From: Kalaharituber pfeilii
Lineage: Eukaryota; Ascomycota; Pezizomycetes; Pezizales; Pezizaceae
Assembly: GCA_015179045.1 (NCBI GenBank)
Contig: WHUZ01000002.1
Coordinates: 1,488,001 to 1,552,000, forward strand
DNA: 64,000 nt
Reading direction: 5' to 3'
Shown: positions 1 through 12,558 of the stretch, one piece after another
Layout of the letters: each line of letters opens with the position of its first letter
Position numbering within the stretch: the stretch's first letter is position 1
The notes under the pieces: model-generated
Databases searched by the model: none
Told to the model about the DNA's origin: nothing
The model's input: the letters and a program-made list of their open reading frames with translations, nothing else
Position numbers and translations under genes: made by a program

Positions 1-1439
1 TGCGTCTCCCCAGTTCCATCAACAGTTTCCATTGTCTTTTGCAATGACAAGATATTACCTACCTCTTCCACTTGGCTCACTATTACGAGCTTGTCCAATT
101 GTTCTTGAACATCCTCAATTAGTTCATCAGCCTTTAGTGGTGTAGGAATTGTGGGATGTTGATGTTTCTCGTCTTTCTCAGCTACCACTGCTGAGCCACA
201 GTCGGAGTCAGAGTCAGAAGTGCCGCCATCAGCATAATAGTCTTCGTCCTCAGATTCCTCAATCCCTGTTTCTCGGAACGCCGTTTGATCATCCCCAGCA
301 CCAATGTCTTGTGATTTCTTACGAGGCTTGTTCCTCTTCCTCTCCCCTTTCACTTTCTTTTTTGATTTGCAAGAGAGTGAAGCTATATCGACATCAGAAA
401 GCTTAGATAGTGGCCGTTTGCATTGTAAATTTTGATCACCTTCCCTTGCATTGGATGCTATATTTTCATCCCCATCACTATCTCTTTTGTGAAGCCGATC
501 CCCACTCCATATGTTATCAATCTGACCATCATCGAAGCCTCTTTCGTCGGATGCTCCTCCACGTAAGTTCAACTCCAACCCAATGCTATCTATGCTATTT
601 GCAATGCACAATTCAGGTATGCTTTCGTAAGGAGAGCTCTTCTCTAATAGATCAATCAACTGCACCACGGCAATTCCCCCTCCGGCATTCCCCTGTCTAT
701 ATAAGTTCTCACCGCATTCCTAATGCCGTGCATATTCCAAACCCGGAATCCCGTACAGGCATGCTTCCATTGAATCGGATGCATCAGCTTGCAGCGCCAA
801 CTCTTGTAGGGTCAAAGCCTTATCTATGGGCAATGTTGTGGTCACGGAACTGGGTTCACGCAACGCCCATCCTGGATAATTGTAATCGAACCAACAAAAG
901 TCCTGATATACATCATGAAATGGCCCCATGTATATCTCTTGGGATCGTGCTCCTAGTTCTAGCTGCGCAACTATACAAGGCCAGTTCACCCTGGCGTCGA
1001 CTGGGCGAGGCTGCGAAAGAACGCATTCGGACAAATGGCATCTTTTGCTAGGGGATGGCAGATCATCCATGTATTCCTGAGCAACATCGACACTATGACG
1101 TCTTTTCCCGACTTTATATCCGGACGAATGAAGAGAATGTTGTGCTGGCTGCCCTTCAATTATCTCTTTGCTCATTGCGGTACCTTTACGGTGCTGGGTA
1201 TTTCTGATGGATACACGATTCTGCCACAGGTCCTCAACGAAGTGGTCAGAATTCGTTCCCTCCCTCGGAGCTGAAGATATAAAATTGGCCCCCGACATCA
1301 ATGACAAGCCTTCCGTGGCATGCGTAGTTCGTATGAACGACTGCGTTCTATGGTTCGGTTTGTCATTGGGAACTGCAGAGCCTTCCTGTTCGCCTAAGCC
1401 GAAAAGTACTATCAAATTTTGCTCCTCTGTGAAGCAGTC
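1..1439 (-). pseudogene. Left-edge partial gene for an unrecognised acidic protein, with one in-frame stop
   Basis: On the minus strand one reading frame stays open from about 1439 to the window edge except for a single TAG at 720-722. The upstream part (about 239 residues) has regions rich in Trp, Tyr and Pro (around 870-950). The downstream part holds a leucine-rich stretch (about 600-690), a lysine/arginine-rich patch that looks like a nuclear signal (about 320-370) and an acidic Asp/Ser/Glu tract (about 210-280). The 5' border at 1439 fits a splice acceptor (CATAG). I do not recognise the family. Composition suggests a nuclear or transposon-linked protein, but that is inference. The stop could mark decay, a missed intron or a sequence error. 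The gene continues beyond base 1. Confidence 0.45.
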
Positions 1440-4029
1440 CTATGAACCTTAGCCCAAATGCACACCTTGATTGACTCTTTGCCCGAGAGACCTACCTCGA
1501 CACCAAAACTGCTAGTCTGTGCAAAGGGGAGTGCCATCGAACGCTCCCTATAGCTAGCTTCCATACGTTTGTTTAGACCGTATTGCAGGCGTAGGAGCGG
1601 CGGAAAGTGGAATCTTTATGATTTTGAATTGCGTCCTGCGCTCTAAGAACATGACACATAGTACTGATGTAGCGACGGGTTCACCTGCCAGGCATCGAAG
1701 GGGGGACACCCACAGTAAGATGTGGACTGCTCAGACGAGCTCAGCTCTGTCGACGCTGGGGAGCCGACTACCCTTTCGGGGCTCTGGGAACGAGACTAAG
1801 CCAAATACGGGGCTGTGTTTTGCCTTATGAGGTAAAGCTAAAATGCCAAGGCTCTTGATCTTAGGATCTAGCTTCCGCAGTCCGCGCGGGAGCAAAGGAG
1901 CAAGGCGTATGCTACATGGAAGGGCGATGCATTGAGCAGGCTGGGTGCCATTGCGCGCAAGAAAATCCTCCATGGAAGAGCGCAATATAATGCAGCATCT
2001 CATTACAGCTTCAATAGGCACGGGTGCTGCACCCACATCAGCTCCCATGATGACTCAAATGGGCCTGAGGCCATATACTCGATCTTCATCAATGATTTGC
2101 TAGACGCCCCGGACCTCGTCATTCTCAAGTTTCTCTACACGCACAGCAGATCTCATGGTGAGTTGGAAGTGGAAAATATATATATATAGCGAATTGAGAT
2201 TGAGTGCCGCATTACCCTCAATCGCGAGGTGTGTACTAACTAAGTAGCTGTTCGAGAGGCAGTTCCGGTTGCAGGAACCCTGAACTAGAAGAGCTGGTAC
2301 TACCACTCGTGATTCCATGGACTTCCCCCTGTTTCTTCGGAAACAGCATAGAATACGAGTATTCTCGTGTCCCAGCATTCTTACAATGAGGATGGAATAC
2401 CCTGAGTCCGCCATGTGAGGGTTGAACCAGCCATGATGATCCTAGCAAGATACGACAAATATCTTAGTCAGTCATCTGGTACCAAGCAGAGCCAGTAAGC
2501 AATTCTCTCAGTGTCATGCCATTAGGTTTTGGTCTGTACGGAAAGATAAGCTTTGGTATTTGTAACCAGACTAAAGCAGATCTGGGCCTGGCTTGGAACA
2601 GGCCCTCGTGGAGAAGCAGATCAGGATTCCCCGCTGCAAGAGATAAGAAGCTAAGACACTGTACATACAAGCGGTGCTGCCTGCCTTTTTGGGTATCTAG
2701 TTAGGCCTCCTTGGCAGTTGCAGGGGTGCAGGGTGCTAGTAAAAGTTAGGTAGGCAGGCACGATAAGCTACTTCCCAATTTGTAGGAGACAGCACTGTAT
2801 CATACCACCAAGCAAGAAATAATACTGAGCATCAACAACAACAGCATTCATATGAATGAACAGGCATTGTCTGGCGGCGGCAGTCAATCAGTTCGTTGAG
2901 CTATTGTATGCACACTGAGTAGGGACGAAGGAGAGGAGCTCACAAAAGGTCATGTACAGATGGGAAGCATTCTTGGTATACTCACACACGTGTTCAGGCC
3001 AAGGGGTGGATACCCTTCACCTCCTGTATACTTCAATCACAGCCGGCCGGCGCGAGCTGGATTAGGGACTGGAGCTGGTGTAGGCGATGGTTGGCTGATG
3101 ACTTGGGACCCAGTGGCTCAACACAGTACAAGTATACAAGTAGATAAGCTTGAATAGTCCTTGCGCTTGTAATTTACAGCCTTTTAATATCTGTATTCTT
3201 CATTACTGCAGCTTACCCGTTTCACGAGGTGTCAGCAGCTCCACCAAACAGCAATCTCACACCATCACAAGAGATGCAAGCAACACCCTCAGCTATATAG
3301 ACGCTGCGGAGTATAATTTGCACCGATCAATGTCTTCTCATGTGTTGCGCAACAGTGGGGACATCTGGAAGCCCACAAGGCGTGCGACAGCCGAGCAATC
3401 AATCCTGTGCCTGCAGCTGCATCCTAGCAAAATAACGGGCGCCGGTTCCAACCCCCCGGACGAAAAAACCTACACCCTTCCCCATTTGGAAGATACTCCC
3501 GCACTCGCATAAACCGTTGGATAAGCCTCGCTTCGCACTCACCATCTTCCTGGAAAAAGTCGCAATCGCGTGTATGATAAGGATGCCATGGGTAAACATG
3601 TGCATCATTGGCTGCTCAGGACCTCCAAGAATCCCCAAGGCACCAGAGCCCTTTGTCGCCTCCCTTAACGGGACTGATAGCTTTCGTTTTTCAAGTGTTT
3701 ATCACCGGTACCATTCCGTTATAACTCTCTTGGAAGTACTGGTGCAACCATCGTGGGGTCCATTACAGAGCAAACTTCGGTGGCGCTCCGTCACCAGCCG
3801 TGCTTGTTGTACGAAGTAGAGTAGTTTGAGCAAATCCTTCTCATTATATCAACCGGACCTGTTTAATTTTCCTGGGCCTGAGTCTAATGGGTTATATAAG
3901 GCGCTCATGCGCTCCCATTCACTTGTCCTCCCGACCGGTTCTCAGGCTCACCTAGTATTCATCTAGAGGGCTGCATTGTTCCAGCGTGAGAATTCGTAGG
4001 CGATCAATTGCTCCCGGGTAGCCGATATC
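1440..4029. other. Intergenic, no supported gene
   Basis: This 2.6-kb stretch has only short, compositionally unconvincing reading frames. A weak candidate exon on the minus strand lies around 3585-3735, ending at an ATG|GTGAGT donor, with a hydrophobic, Met/His-rich segment. No continuing exon could be assembled, so I do not call it. A TATA-like block (ttatataagg, about 3893-3902) lies roughly 130 bp before the peptidase start and may be its promoter. Confidence 0.5.
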
Positions 4030-5752
4030 ATGGCCAAATCTCTCTTTACCGTGTTGCTTGCCATCTCGGCACTCCCTCTAATAACCCTTTCTTCTCCACT
4101 GCCTACCACTCTACAGCCTCCGATCTTCGATCCAAGTGACCCGAGGCCACTGGTAGAGTCTAACAAGCTCCGCCGTGTTCTGACCCGCACAGCACTTCTT
4201 CGTCACGCAAAGTATCTCGAACGTTTTGCTTTGGGTGATCCCCAGGGTAACAGAGGCTTTGGTGGTATTGGTCACAATGCCACCGTTAATTACATCTTTA
4301 ACGAGATCTCCAAGCTTTCCGAATACTATGACGTTTCTCTGCAGCCATTCTGGGAGAGATACTCAGCTGCCACAGGGACTTTCAAGGTTGACGGAGAGGA
4401 ACAGGTATTTTATGCAGCAAGAGGTAGCCCGCAGGTCTCTGGATTGAAGGCAGAATTGGGGGCGGCGAAAGGAGAGGGGTGCAACGTGGAAGATTTCCCA
4501 GAGGATTTGACTGGAAAGATTGTATTATTAAGTCGAGGCAATTGCACGATCACCTACAAGAGCCAAATGGCAAAGGCTGCGGGTGCCTCTGCTGTGATCG
4601 TTTATAACGTAGGTTTCTGTACATATCCTACACACTTCTGAAACAGGATTAACAAAACGGTTCAGAACGTCGTCGGCACAGTCCTTGATGGTCGTCTGCT
4701 TGATGTTCCTGATATTGTCCCAACAGGTGCTCTCTCCAACGCTGACGGTCTTGAGTTGACCAATCGTATCAGCGCTGGGGAAAAAATATATGGAGAATTG
4801 AGCATCGACAGCTTCAGCCAAATGCGCAAGACGTTCAATGTGATTGCTGAGACAAAAACTGGAAACAAGAGTAATGTCATTTTTGTCGGCGCCCATTCCG
4901 ACTCTGTTCCGCTTGGTATGTGTAACCATGGGGCTCAATCCAGACAGGGTATGTAGCTAACAATAGCCCAGGCGCCGGTATCAACGACAATGGATCTGGC
5001 TCAATTGGAATATTAGAGGTGCTCCTGAAGCTCAAAGACTTCAAAACAAACAATGCTATCCGCTTCGGCTGGTTTTCTGCAGAAGAATTCGGCCTTCTCG
5101 GGGCGCACTACTATGTCAGCCAGCTTACCGCAGAGGAGAACCTCAAGATTGCTATGTATCTCAACTTTGATATGATGTAAGTGCTGCGAGACAATCAACC
5201 TGCAACTGCTAATGCTAATGCTCAAACTCTAGTGCATCCCCTAATTATGTGTATGGTATCTACGATGGCGACGGATCCCGCTTTGGACTCAAGGGGCCTG
5301 CTGGCTCCGACCTCATAGAGCATACATTTGAGGAGTATTACAAGGACGTTGGGCTAAACTCCGTCCAAACAGCCTTTACCGGCCGCTCCGATTATGGTCC
5401 CTTCCTTGACGTCAACATCCCCAGCGGAGGTCTCTTCACCGGTGCGGAAGGCGTCAAGACGGAAGAGGAAGCCAAGCTTTTCGGAGGCAAGGTAGGTGTT
5501 CCATATGACATTAACTACCACCAACCGGGTGACTTTGTGAGAAACTTGGATGTCGGCGCCTTCATCGCCAACACGAAGGCGATCGCGGATATCGTAGCAA
5601 AGTACGGACGAAGCACTGAGGGCTTCCCAGTTCGAACATTGTTGGCTCCTGGTGCGAAGGCCCGACGAGGAGACTGGAGCCACGGTACGCACGGCCACAA
5701 CCACGATCACTCTGAGCACGCGGCTGGTGGCTGCGGCGACGGTCTGTACTAG
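4030..5752 (+). CDS. Secreted M28 zinc aminopeptidase (leucine aminopeptidase 2 / aminopeptidase Y type)
   Basis: Four exons (4030-4608, 4666-4915, 4972-5176, 5233-5752) give 517 residues, usual for fungal LAP2. The N-terminus is a classic signal peptide (Lys at 3, then a Leu/Ile/Ala core to about residue 22), so the enzyme is probably secreted or vacuolar. A PA domain occupies roughly residues 120-230. The M28 catalytic domain follows, with the zinc-ligand motif GAHSDS (His near residue 268), the second ligand in GINDNGSGS at the exon 2/3 junction, the Glu-Glu general base in WFSAEEFG, an Asp ligand in LNFDM and the last His in NYHQPGD. N-glycosylation sequons are present (e.g. NAT, NCT). 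The family removes N-terminal residues from peptides in the medium. The C-terminal tail is His/Gly-rich (about the last 20 residues), an unusual extension. Confidence 0.93.
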
Positions 5753-6291
5753 TGGGCCCGATAGTGGCGAGGAGCAGTCGATCGAGAACGGTAGATCACG
5801 AGGAATGACGACTGACGCTTGTAACGATGTGGCACATGTACTATGCTTTTCCCTGTTACTGTCTGCCTGCATATACGTAGTCCGGAGTCTTCTCCGGTGC
5901 CTGTCTGCTTCGCTAGAAACAAAGAAATACATCGCACATATGTGACGCAGCATGTGCATCAAGATGTTTCTGCGATGTTTCGGTCGCGACGCCCAACTGG
6001 CTGCTGCACTGTGGGTAATGCCGGGTAATGGCAGGGTTGCGGTGCACCTGCGCCTTATCAGATGCCGCTAGCCCGAAGAGCGCCCGCCCGCGCCTGTTCG
6101 CACCCGATGCGGCCTGGCGCACAAAAAAGTTGGACAGAAGCGTTGGTACCTTGCTGCTGGCGCTCTGTCCTGTTCCTGCAGCGGTGACAGCCAGCAGTGG
6201 ACACGTCCCACGCTCCCTTCAATCTGCTCCTTTATAGCGACGCAGCTGGGGATCGAACCGTATTTTCTCTGCTCACTCCATAGAGCTCACA
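5753..6291. other. Intergenic between peptidase and lipoyl synthase
   Basis: This 539-bp spacer is the 3' region of the peptidase gene and the promoter of the lipoyl synthase gene. It is GC-rich after about 5980. A short TATA-like TTTATAGC lies near 6230, about 60 bp before the ATG. No gene is seen. Confidence 0.5.
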
Positions 6292-7734
6292 ATGTCGCCG
6301 TCGTCAGCGTCAATGGCTCTGTCGTCTCTGCGTGGCTGCCTTCGACAGCATGCCCACCTTGCTTCTCCGGCCTCCCGCGGGGTTTTCCCGTTCCCGGTGA
6401 TATTACGTCGGTCGCTCGCAACAGCTACGCCAGAGGCCTCTGTGCCCTCTGCGAGGAAACCGCCCGCTCCAGAGGTCCCCAGCGATGTAAAGTCATCACG
6501 CAGGACTACGGCATTCACTGATCGACTAAACAAGGGACCCTCGTTCGCGGATTTCCTTAGTGGAGGAAAGGATGAGGCACTGAGTCTGCAAGAATCGATG
6601 GAGTTGGCGGGGAAAAGCAAGCCAGAAACCGCGAACAGTAGCCCCGCTCTACAGACAGTGCTGGTGGGGAAGAATAAAAGGCCGCATGTAAGGCTGCCAG
6701 AGTGGCTCAAAACGGAGATACCAGTGTCTGCTGGTTACAATAGGATAAAAGACGATCTTCGGGGATTGGGTCTACACACAGGTTTGCCCCCATTGCTATT
6801 TTTTCTCGCTTGAATTTCACTAATACAATCCGGTTTTACAGTATGTGAAGAAGCTCGCTGCCCAAACATCTCCACCTGCTGGGGCGGCTCCTCTAAATCA
6901 ACTGCAACCGCGACCATCATGCTCATGGGCGACACCTGCACCCGTGGCTGTCGTTTTTGCTCTGTCAAGACCTCCCGTAGGCCACCGCCTCTGGATCCCC
7001 AGGAGCCGGAGAAAACCGCTGAAGCCCTCCGCCGCTGGGGACTTGGCTACGTCGTCCTCACCAGCGTTGACCGCGACGATCTCCCCGACGGGGGTGCCGC
7101 GCACTTCGCCAAAACGATCTCTCTCATTAAGCAAAAAGCACCCGAAATCCTCGTTGAAGCCCTCACGGGCGACTTTGCAGGGAACCTCGATATGGTTGAC
7201 CAAGTCGCCCATAGCGGCTTGGACGTCTACGCCCACAACGTGGAGACTGTCGAGGAGCTCACACCCTTCGTCCGTGATCCGCGCGCAGGCTTTCGACAAT
7301 CCCTCCGTGTTCTCGAGCACGCCAAACGCACCAAGCCCAGTCTGATCACCAAGACGTCCATCATGCTAGGCCTAGGTGAGACGGACTCACAGATTCTGGA
7401 AACGCTGCGGGAACTCCGTAAAGTGAATGTGGATGTGGTGACGTTTGGGCAGTATATGCGGCCTACGAAGAGGCATATGAAGGTCGTTGAGTACGTCACA
7501 CCAGAAAAATTTGATTATTGGGGTGCGAAGGCGAGGGAGATGGGCTTTTTGTATGTTGCCAGTGGGCCGTTGGTGAGGAGCTCATATAAAGCTGGAGAGG
7601 CATTCATCGAAAATGTTTTGAAGACGGGTAGGAGGGATAGGGTTGTGACAACGGCGAGGCAGGATGTTGCGAGGCTGGCGGCGGAGATTGGCGGTATTGG
7701 GAAGGAATTCAGTGCGGGAGTTGAGAGCCATTGA
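6292..7734 (+). CDS. LIP5: Mitochondrial lipoyl synthase (radical SAM)
   Basis: Two exons (6292-6781 and 6842-7734, phase-1 intron) give 460 residues. The enzyme inserts two sulfurs into octanoyl groups on E2 and H-protein subunits to make lipoyl cofactors in mitochondria. The N-terminus is rich in Ser, Arg and Ala and lacks acidic residues, as in matrix presequences. The auxiliary Fe-S cluster motif C-x4-C-x5-C ([13 protein letters not shown], about residues 165-176) starts exactly at the exon 2 junction. The radical-SAM CxxxCxxC motif (CTRGCRFC, about 196-203) follows. Further family blocks are [14 protein letters not shown], the AHNVETV segment, MLGLGET and the C-terminal [15 protein letters not shown]. 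All catalytic motifs are intact. Start chosen because it yields the presequence and lies just after the promoter-like region. Confidence 0.96.
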
Positions 7735-10296
7735 GGTGTTAGAGTGGGGTAGAGATACTTTATTAGACGGTTAATTCTGGATGGTTCGGAGTGCTGTTTC
7801 GGTTTTAATTTTGCTTGTTTTGCTGGTCTATTTCTTTTTTTGCTGAGGGATGTGGGTTATTTGCATCTAGATCTCTGTGGAATAATTGTGATATTTTGTG
7901 GGACATCTAAGCATCTACTTACTGCTTGACGATGCGCTTATGTAAAACCAAACTGCAGCTTTTGACGCCGGAATGGGGCTTAGATATAGTCTATAGATTT
8001 TCTTAATTTTATATAATTGCGAGGACTGCAAATCCTTTTCGCCTCCCACCTGTATTTTATCCCTCTTGGATTGACTACTTCCGCTCCCATTGGCTTCCCA
8101 GTTCTCACCTGGCTAGCTACAACATCTTTTCTTGAGACGCATCTCCACTCAGATCCTATGCGAGCCTGACACAATGGCAACCTGTACCGCACCCATTCGT
8201 TCTAACCAAGACGTTGTTATCCCTTGCTCCTCCAGCCATGGTCTATCTCCAAGCATTGGAATTAAGAAGCGTGTCTCAAGTTGATGGAACTGGGGGGTGG
8301 GTGGCGAAAATGTTTCCTATGTAATGCAACTAGAATGCCCTTTGCTTGAAGCCACGTAGTTTGGTGTGTACGCCAGTTACCCAATATGAAATATAAATGA
8401 GAAAACAGAAAGCTCAAAACCATTCCCAAAATCCCAAACTTTTTCTAAATAGAAAGAAAGTGGAGGAAATAATCAAATATAGCAAATAAACCTTCCCCTC
8501 CCCTCCGCTGTCAACTCACCGCCAAACAACTCAGCACCAGCTAGCCAAGGTCCATCTCGGCCGTCCGCAGCACACTGACTGGCAGTGCTCGTTTCATGAC
8601 GGCATAGTAGCTCAGCTTGTATATATATTTTTGAGGCTTTTTAAATCCACTTGAATGTTTGTAATGGGATGTTAAGTTAATCATATTCTGTGATTACATG
8701 CACAGTCTCATGATTATATGCTATTCATTCTGAACTTTCATACATCAACCGATGGCTCGAGTGGCAATGCTCCTGGTAACTGTAAAGGTAGCACTGTATA
8801 TATAATCTCTTTTTAATTCATTCTCTGCTCTGCTAACTTCCTTCACCCCGTCATTCCCCACTGCTTCCCATCTTGATCCCTCCATTGACTCCTTGACGTT
8901 CTTCTCGAATAAGTCCTCATGCGGGGGTACATTTATGCTAATCAACCATGGCATACAACGTAGACTTTCTTGAGTACAGTCCAAACAGGCCTCATCAAAA
9001 TCCTGCTAGATGTAAACCCCTTGGCGCAAGACATGGGCAGGAAAAAAGAGTACCGTGTTCTCAAGAAACTTGTTCATCCACTTCTGCCACATTTCTCCTC
9101 AATACTTGCCTACCATAGATATAACTTTTCAATAATAACTTCATCCCCCTCAGTCTTGTCAACTGTGCGCGATGCACCTCCTTTTTCCTCAGACAGTTCT
9201 TCCCGTTCCGAGTAATTATAATTCACAATCCAACGAAACGTACCATCCCTGACTCCATCCCACCACATGCGCAGCAAGATTTCTGGTATCTTGGGATTCT
9301 CCATTCTTGATCTTGCGATCATCCTTGCCAAATGCGTAAGCATGCCTCCAGTAAGGCCCCTGTCAGTTCCCGGATTAGCCTTCGTCCGTATTTCTTCTGT
9401 CATCTCCGGTGCTATATATTTCCATAGCTTGTTGTACATCATCTAGCCATAGATCCCAATCTTTTGTCTTGAGTACCACAGCATGGAATATCCTGGAAGC
9501 ACTATAGGAGACAGCGTTAGTCTGGTTGCTGGAGTGGATGAAACTTAGATAATGTTAAGAAGAGGATGGATGAAATGGCACGATAGCCATCGGCCCCGAG
9601 CCAGAATGGAGGACTAATAATTAGCAGGTAGTTTATGGCTCATATGTTCAAGCCCCAAGGGCATGTCTCCTTAACAAGGATGATGATGTTTGCATCTCTA
9701 AATTGTAACTTACCCTGACAACAGCAAATGGGAAGACGTGTAAGCAAGCATTGATCGTCTTTCATCGTAGTTGAACAATTTCAGACCTGCGTGTCTGTCA
9801 CAATGAATGAACGCGAGGCATGTCTGTAGCATCTGAAAGCTGAAAAACCTACCACAGCGTAGCATTGAGCTTATTGGCGTGCACAGCTTCATGCTTCTAC
9901 CGCCAAGTCGCTCTCTTTTTTGGTTCCGGGTACGTATACTCAAGCATATCCCCATAGACCGACCCTACGAGCCGAGTCTGTCATCAACACAACTCCCTCC
10001 TGCGCTCGTACCCAGTATAAGAACCCACTCCACTGTTCATGAATCTCGAGGTGGAATCAAATCTGCTCATGAATTTTCGATCACAGACAGTTAAAGTTTG
10101 CAAAAGTTTAGAAATACCGAAATTGTGTGTACCCCTCCCATACCTTAACTTCAATACAAGATCAAACCGATGAAACTTGAATTCATAGCCCAATGCACAT
10201 AATACACTGCGAACCTACCAAAAAAATAAAGAGCACGGTATCCTTTTCCTTCATCTTCATCCCTGTCTCCCTTCCCCTAGAAACCAATCTCCTCCC
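7735..10296. other. Intergenic with a possible retrotransposon gag remnant
   Basis: No intact gene is visible across 2.56 kb. On the minus strand, around 9230-9480, two overlapping frames read fragments such as a DWDLW block and LWKYIAPE. These resemble the start of Copia-type gag proteins (Trp-x2-Trp region followed by a W-Y/I-x-P motif). The frame changes between the two fragments and no pol segment follows, so if real it is a degraded relic. Everything else here is AT-moderate non-coding sequence. Confidence 0.3.
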
Positions 10297-10904
10297 TTAA
10301 AAATCGTCCTCATCATCCCACCCCCCTTTCCTTCGGCTGAATATCACTTTCCCGACCCCCTGATTCTCCCTCTCCCTCTCCAATTCCCTCATAGCACCCA
10401 GCATCTTCACCAAATCATCCTCTGTCGCCCGTGCTGGCAACTGTCCCGTCCGTGCCATCATAATTAATCGATTCTCGACGTCCCGCGCGCGGTCTGCGTT
10501 GACGAGACCGATGCGGCCAAGGCGATCTGCGGCTTCGGGTGTAAGAATCTGGTTGAGGATGGATTTGCGGGCTTCGGACTCGGCTTTGCTATTGGCGGCG
10601 AGAGAGGCAGGTTAATTCCGGCTTCTCATGAGAGTTTGATGTCGTGTGGAGATAGCAGGCATATCTGCAGTTGGAGAGCTTACCGCTGCTCTTCATCGTC
10701 ACCGCCTGCACTGCCTATGCTTGGGCTTCCGCTAGATCGCCCTGCCTGCGCTGCGAGCTGCTGAAGTCGAGCCTGGCGAATTCTTTGGAGTTCAGCTGGA
10801 CACAATTAAATGCTCAAGTTAGCCATAGCCTATCCTTCTATTGTTGCGCTTCTGGCTGGAGGTTGGCATTTTTGCAAGCGAGGGGACCTACGGTCGTCTG
10901 CCAT
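10297..10904 (-). CDS. PDCD5 / TFAR19 family protein
   Basis: Three exons on the minus strand: a 13-nt first coding exon (10904-10892), then 10795-10684 and 10588-10297. They join in phase to about 138 residues starting MADDPELQRIRQARLQQL. The family folds as a compact triple-helix bundle. Archaeal and eukaryotic members bind DNA and the chaperonin CCT, and human PDCD5 is linked to apoptosis and TIP60. Visible family features are the N-terminal helix, a Ser/Gly linker, the core ILNQILTPEAADRLGRIGLV, the following RARDVENRLIMMARTGQL helix, and a C-terminal basic patch before the acidic end (WDDEDDF). The tiny first exon is easily missed by automatic annotation. Identification is very firm; the function in fungi is not well defined. 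Confidence 0.94.
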
Positions 10905-11540
10905 GATGGTCCGTGGGGAGTATTTTCGAGTTCCGGTTTGACCAGAGCCTTTATGTGATTAATGACAAGGACACAGTGGGCGGCAGCTCGTAAGTCTGGA
11001 TGGTGATGGCCCTGCAGCATTGCAGATTTACTAGCGAGCTTTCCTGCTCGAAGTTCCCGCCCCACTCTGTAATAGTGGGGTGGGACAAACCGGTGCTGCG
11101 ATATACATTGTTCCTGCGAAGCTTGCAGAATTCTTCTATATCAGATTAAATTAAGATTATGCCGGGACTGACACCTAGTTGCGTGCATAGTTCTAACTGT
11201 ACTTGATGCTAAAGGCTGCGTAAGTAAGATCTTGAAGATATATGTATTCGCAGCCCATACTCTCAGACAGCAGTGTAGCTGAAGGAACAGCCAAACCACT
11301 CCATACAAAACATAATACGCGGCTCATATGTTTTCTATAAACTTGGATTTTCACACCCCCGTCCAGCAGCCTCAGGATCAAGTTCAATTGTTGAATGTAT
11401 AGCCTGTGGACAAACTTCCTCATTTGCATCCCTCCTATAATTGGTAGATCATCCAAAATTCGAACCAGTATTGGCCTCTACACCAATGATATTACATTTC
11501 TCTGCATTGTTATTGATTACTTAGTAGTTAGAAACTATAT
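10905..11540. other. Intergenic between PDCD5 and the histidine-phosphatase gene
   Basis: The 636-bp spacer holds the PDCD5 promoter (right of 10904) and the 3' region of the phosphatase gene. No coding signal or RNA gene was recognised. Confidence 0.5.
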
Positions 11541-12558
11541 TTAAGCCGGCGCACGGTATAATGATCCAAGCACAAAGGCAGGCTCATTAACATTATGGTG
11601 TGTATAGCTACCAATGGTTAGCGCCATCACCATATTCAAGGATGATTATATACTTCTGGGGAAAATACTACCTCAATATACCAATTCCACCTGGCTCGAA
11701 GAGCATCATCAGAGGAAAGTCAAGTGAGCACCCCAACCAGCGCTTTGTAAATGCTCGGAGGAAGAGGCTATGAGAGACCTTATTAAAACAGAGGGAAAGT
11801 TAGTACTATTATTAAAGGAATATAAAGGCCTACCACTTCTAAGCCTGTGTGTCTTGGTTTCTAATGCTTACCAAAACTATATCCATGGCAGGCCCCTTCT
11901 CATCCTTCATACCTTCCCGATGTAGCTCTCTGATTTCTGCTATGATCTTATCAATCCTTGCTGCAACCTCACTCGGCGCCCTATATAATTGACCACCAGT
12001 CAAACAGCTTACCATTGAGGAGTTTAAGAATATTCTTACTCTCCCTTCAATCCATCCTCTCCTTCCCCATCCTCACATCCATCCTTCCATACGTCCCATT
12101 CACTCTCAGTATCCAGCCCCCTCTTCTTTCTATCCGCTCTTATTTCATTCGCCAACCATCCTTCGTACCTTCCATACCCCCACTCTGCAATCTCCTCCCT
12201 AGTTGCAACCTTACCTTGGGCCTTCAGTGACTCTAGTATTTCCTTGCCAAAAAGCAAGCTTGCTGTCTCTTGCGCGCGTCGCCGTGGGGAAATGAGTATC
12301 CGTGTAAGTTTACGAGGGTCGATGAGCCTATTAGGACCGACGTATACGGCGGCAGAGGCAGCAACTTGTAAAGCGCCTGTGGGTGTCAATGGGAGGTCGG
12401 TGACACCAGTGTAACGGCCGTTCAAGGTCCATTCAGTCTCTCCTGGAGGGCATGTCAGCAAAGCCTCCCAATACTCATTGACAGCCTGCTATTCTCCAGT
12501 CAAGCTCACCGTGCCGTGCGAGAAACACTCTCGGAGTTGTATCTGTTAATACACTCAT
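11541..12558 (-). CDS. Histidine-phosphatase superfamily protein, SHB17-like sedoheptulose-1,7-bisphosphatase
   Basis: Five exons on the minus strand (12558-12510, 12442-12040, 11980-11872, 11778-11672, 11607-11541) join in phase to about 244 residues. The catalytic histidine motif (V-F-L-A-R-H-G-E-T-E-W) is split across exons 1 and 2 with the intron inside the Gly codon. The family arginine/sugar-binding block NGRYTGVTDLPLT follows, then ISPRRRAQET and the family region WDVWKDGCEDGE. The second catalytic histidine is in VSHSLFLRAF, where the usual HGH is replaced by HSL. Yeast Shb17 hydrolyses sedoheptulose 1,7-bisphosphate in riboneogenesis, and the shared C-terminus (Y-x-H-H-N-V-x-E-P-A) supports that branch. 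Position 12036-12060 encodes an acidic Gly/Glu insert beyond the usual family sequence. Confidence 0.88.

Noticed and set aside
3399..3738. Candidate minus-strand exon with Met/His-rich hydrophobic segment
   Set aside because: Good donor (ATG|GTGAGT) but no partner exon in phase; too weak to call a gene.
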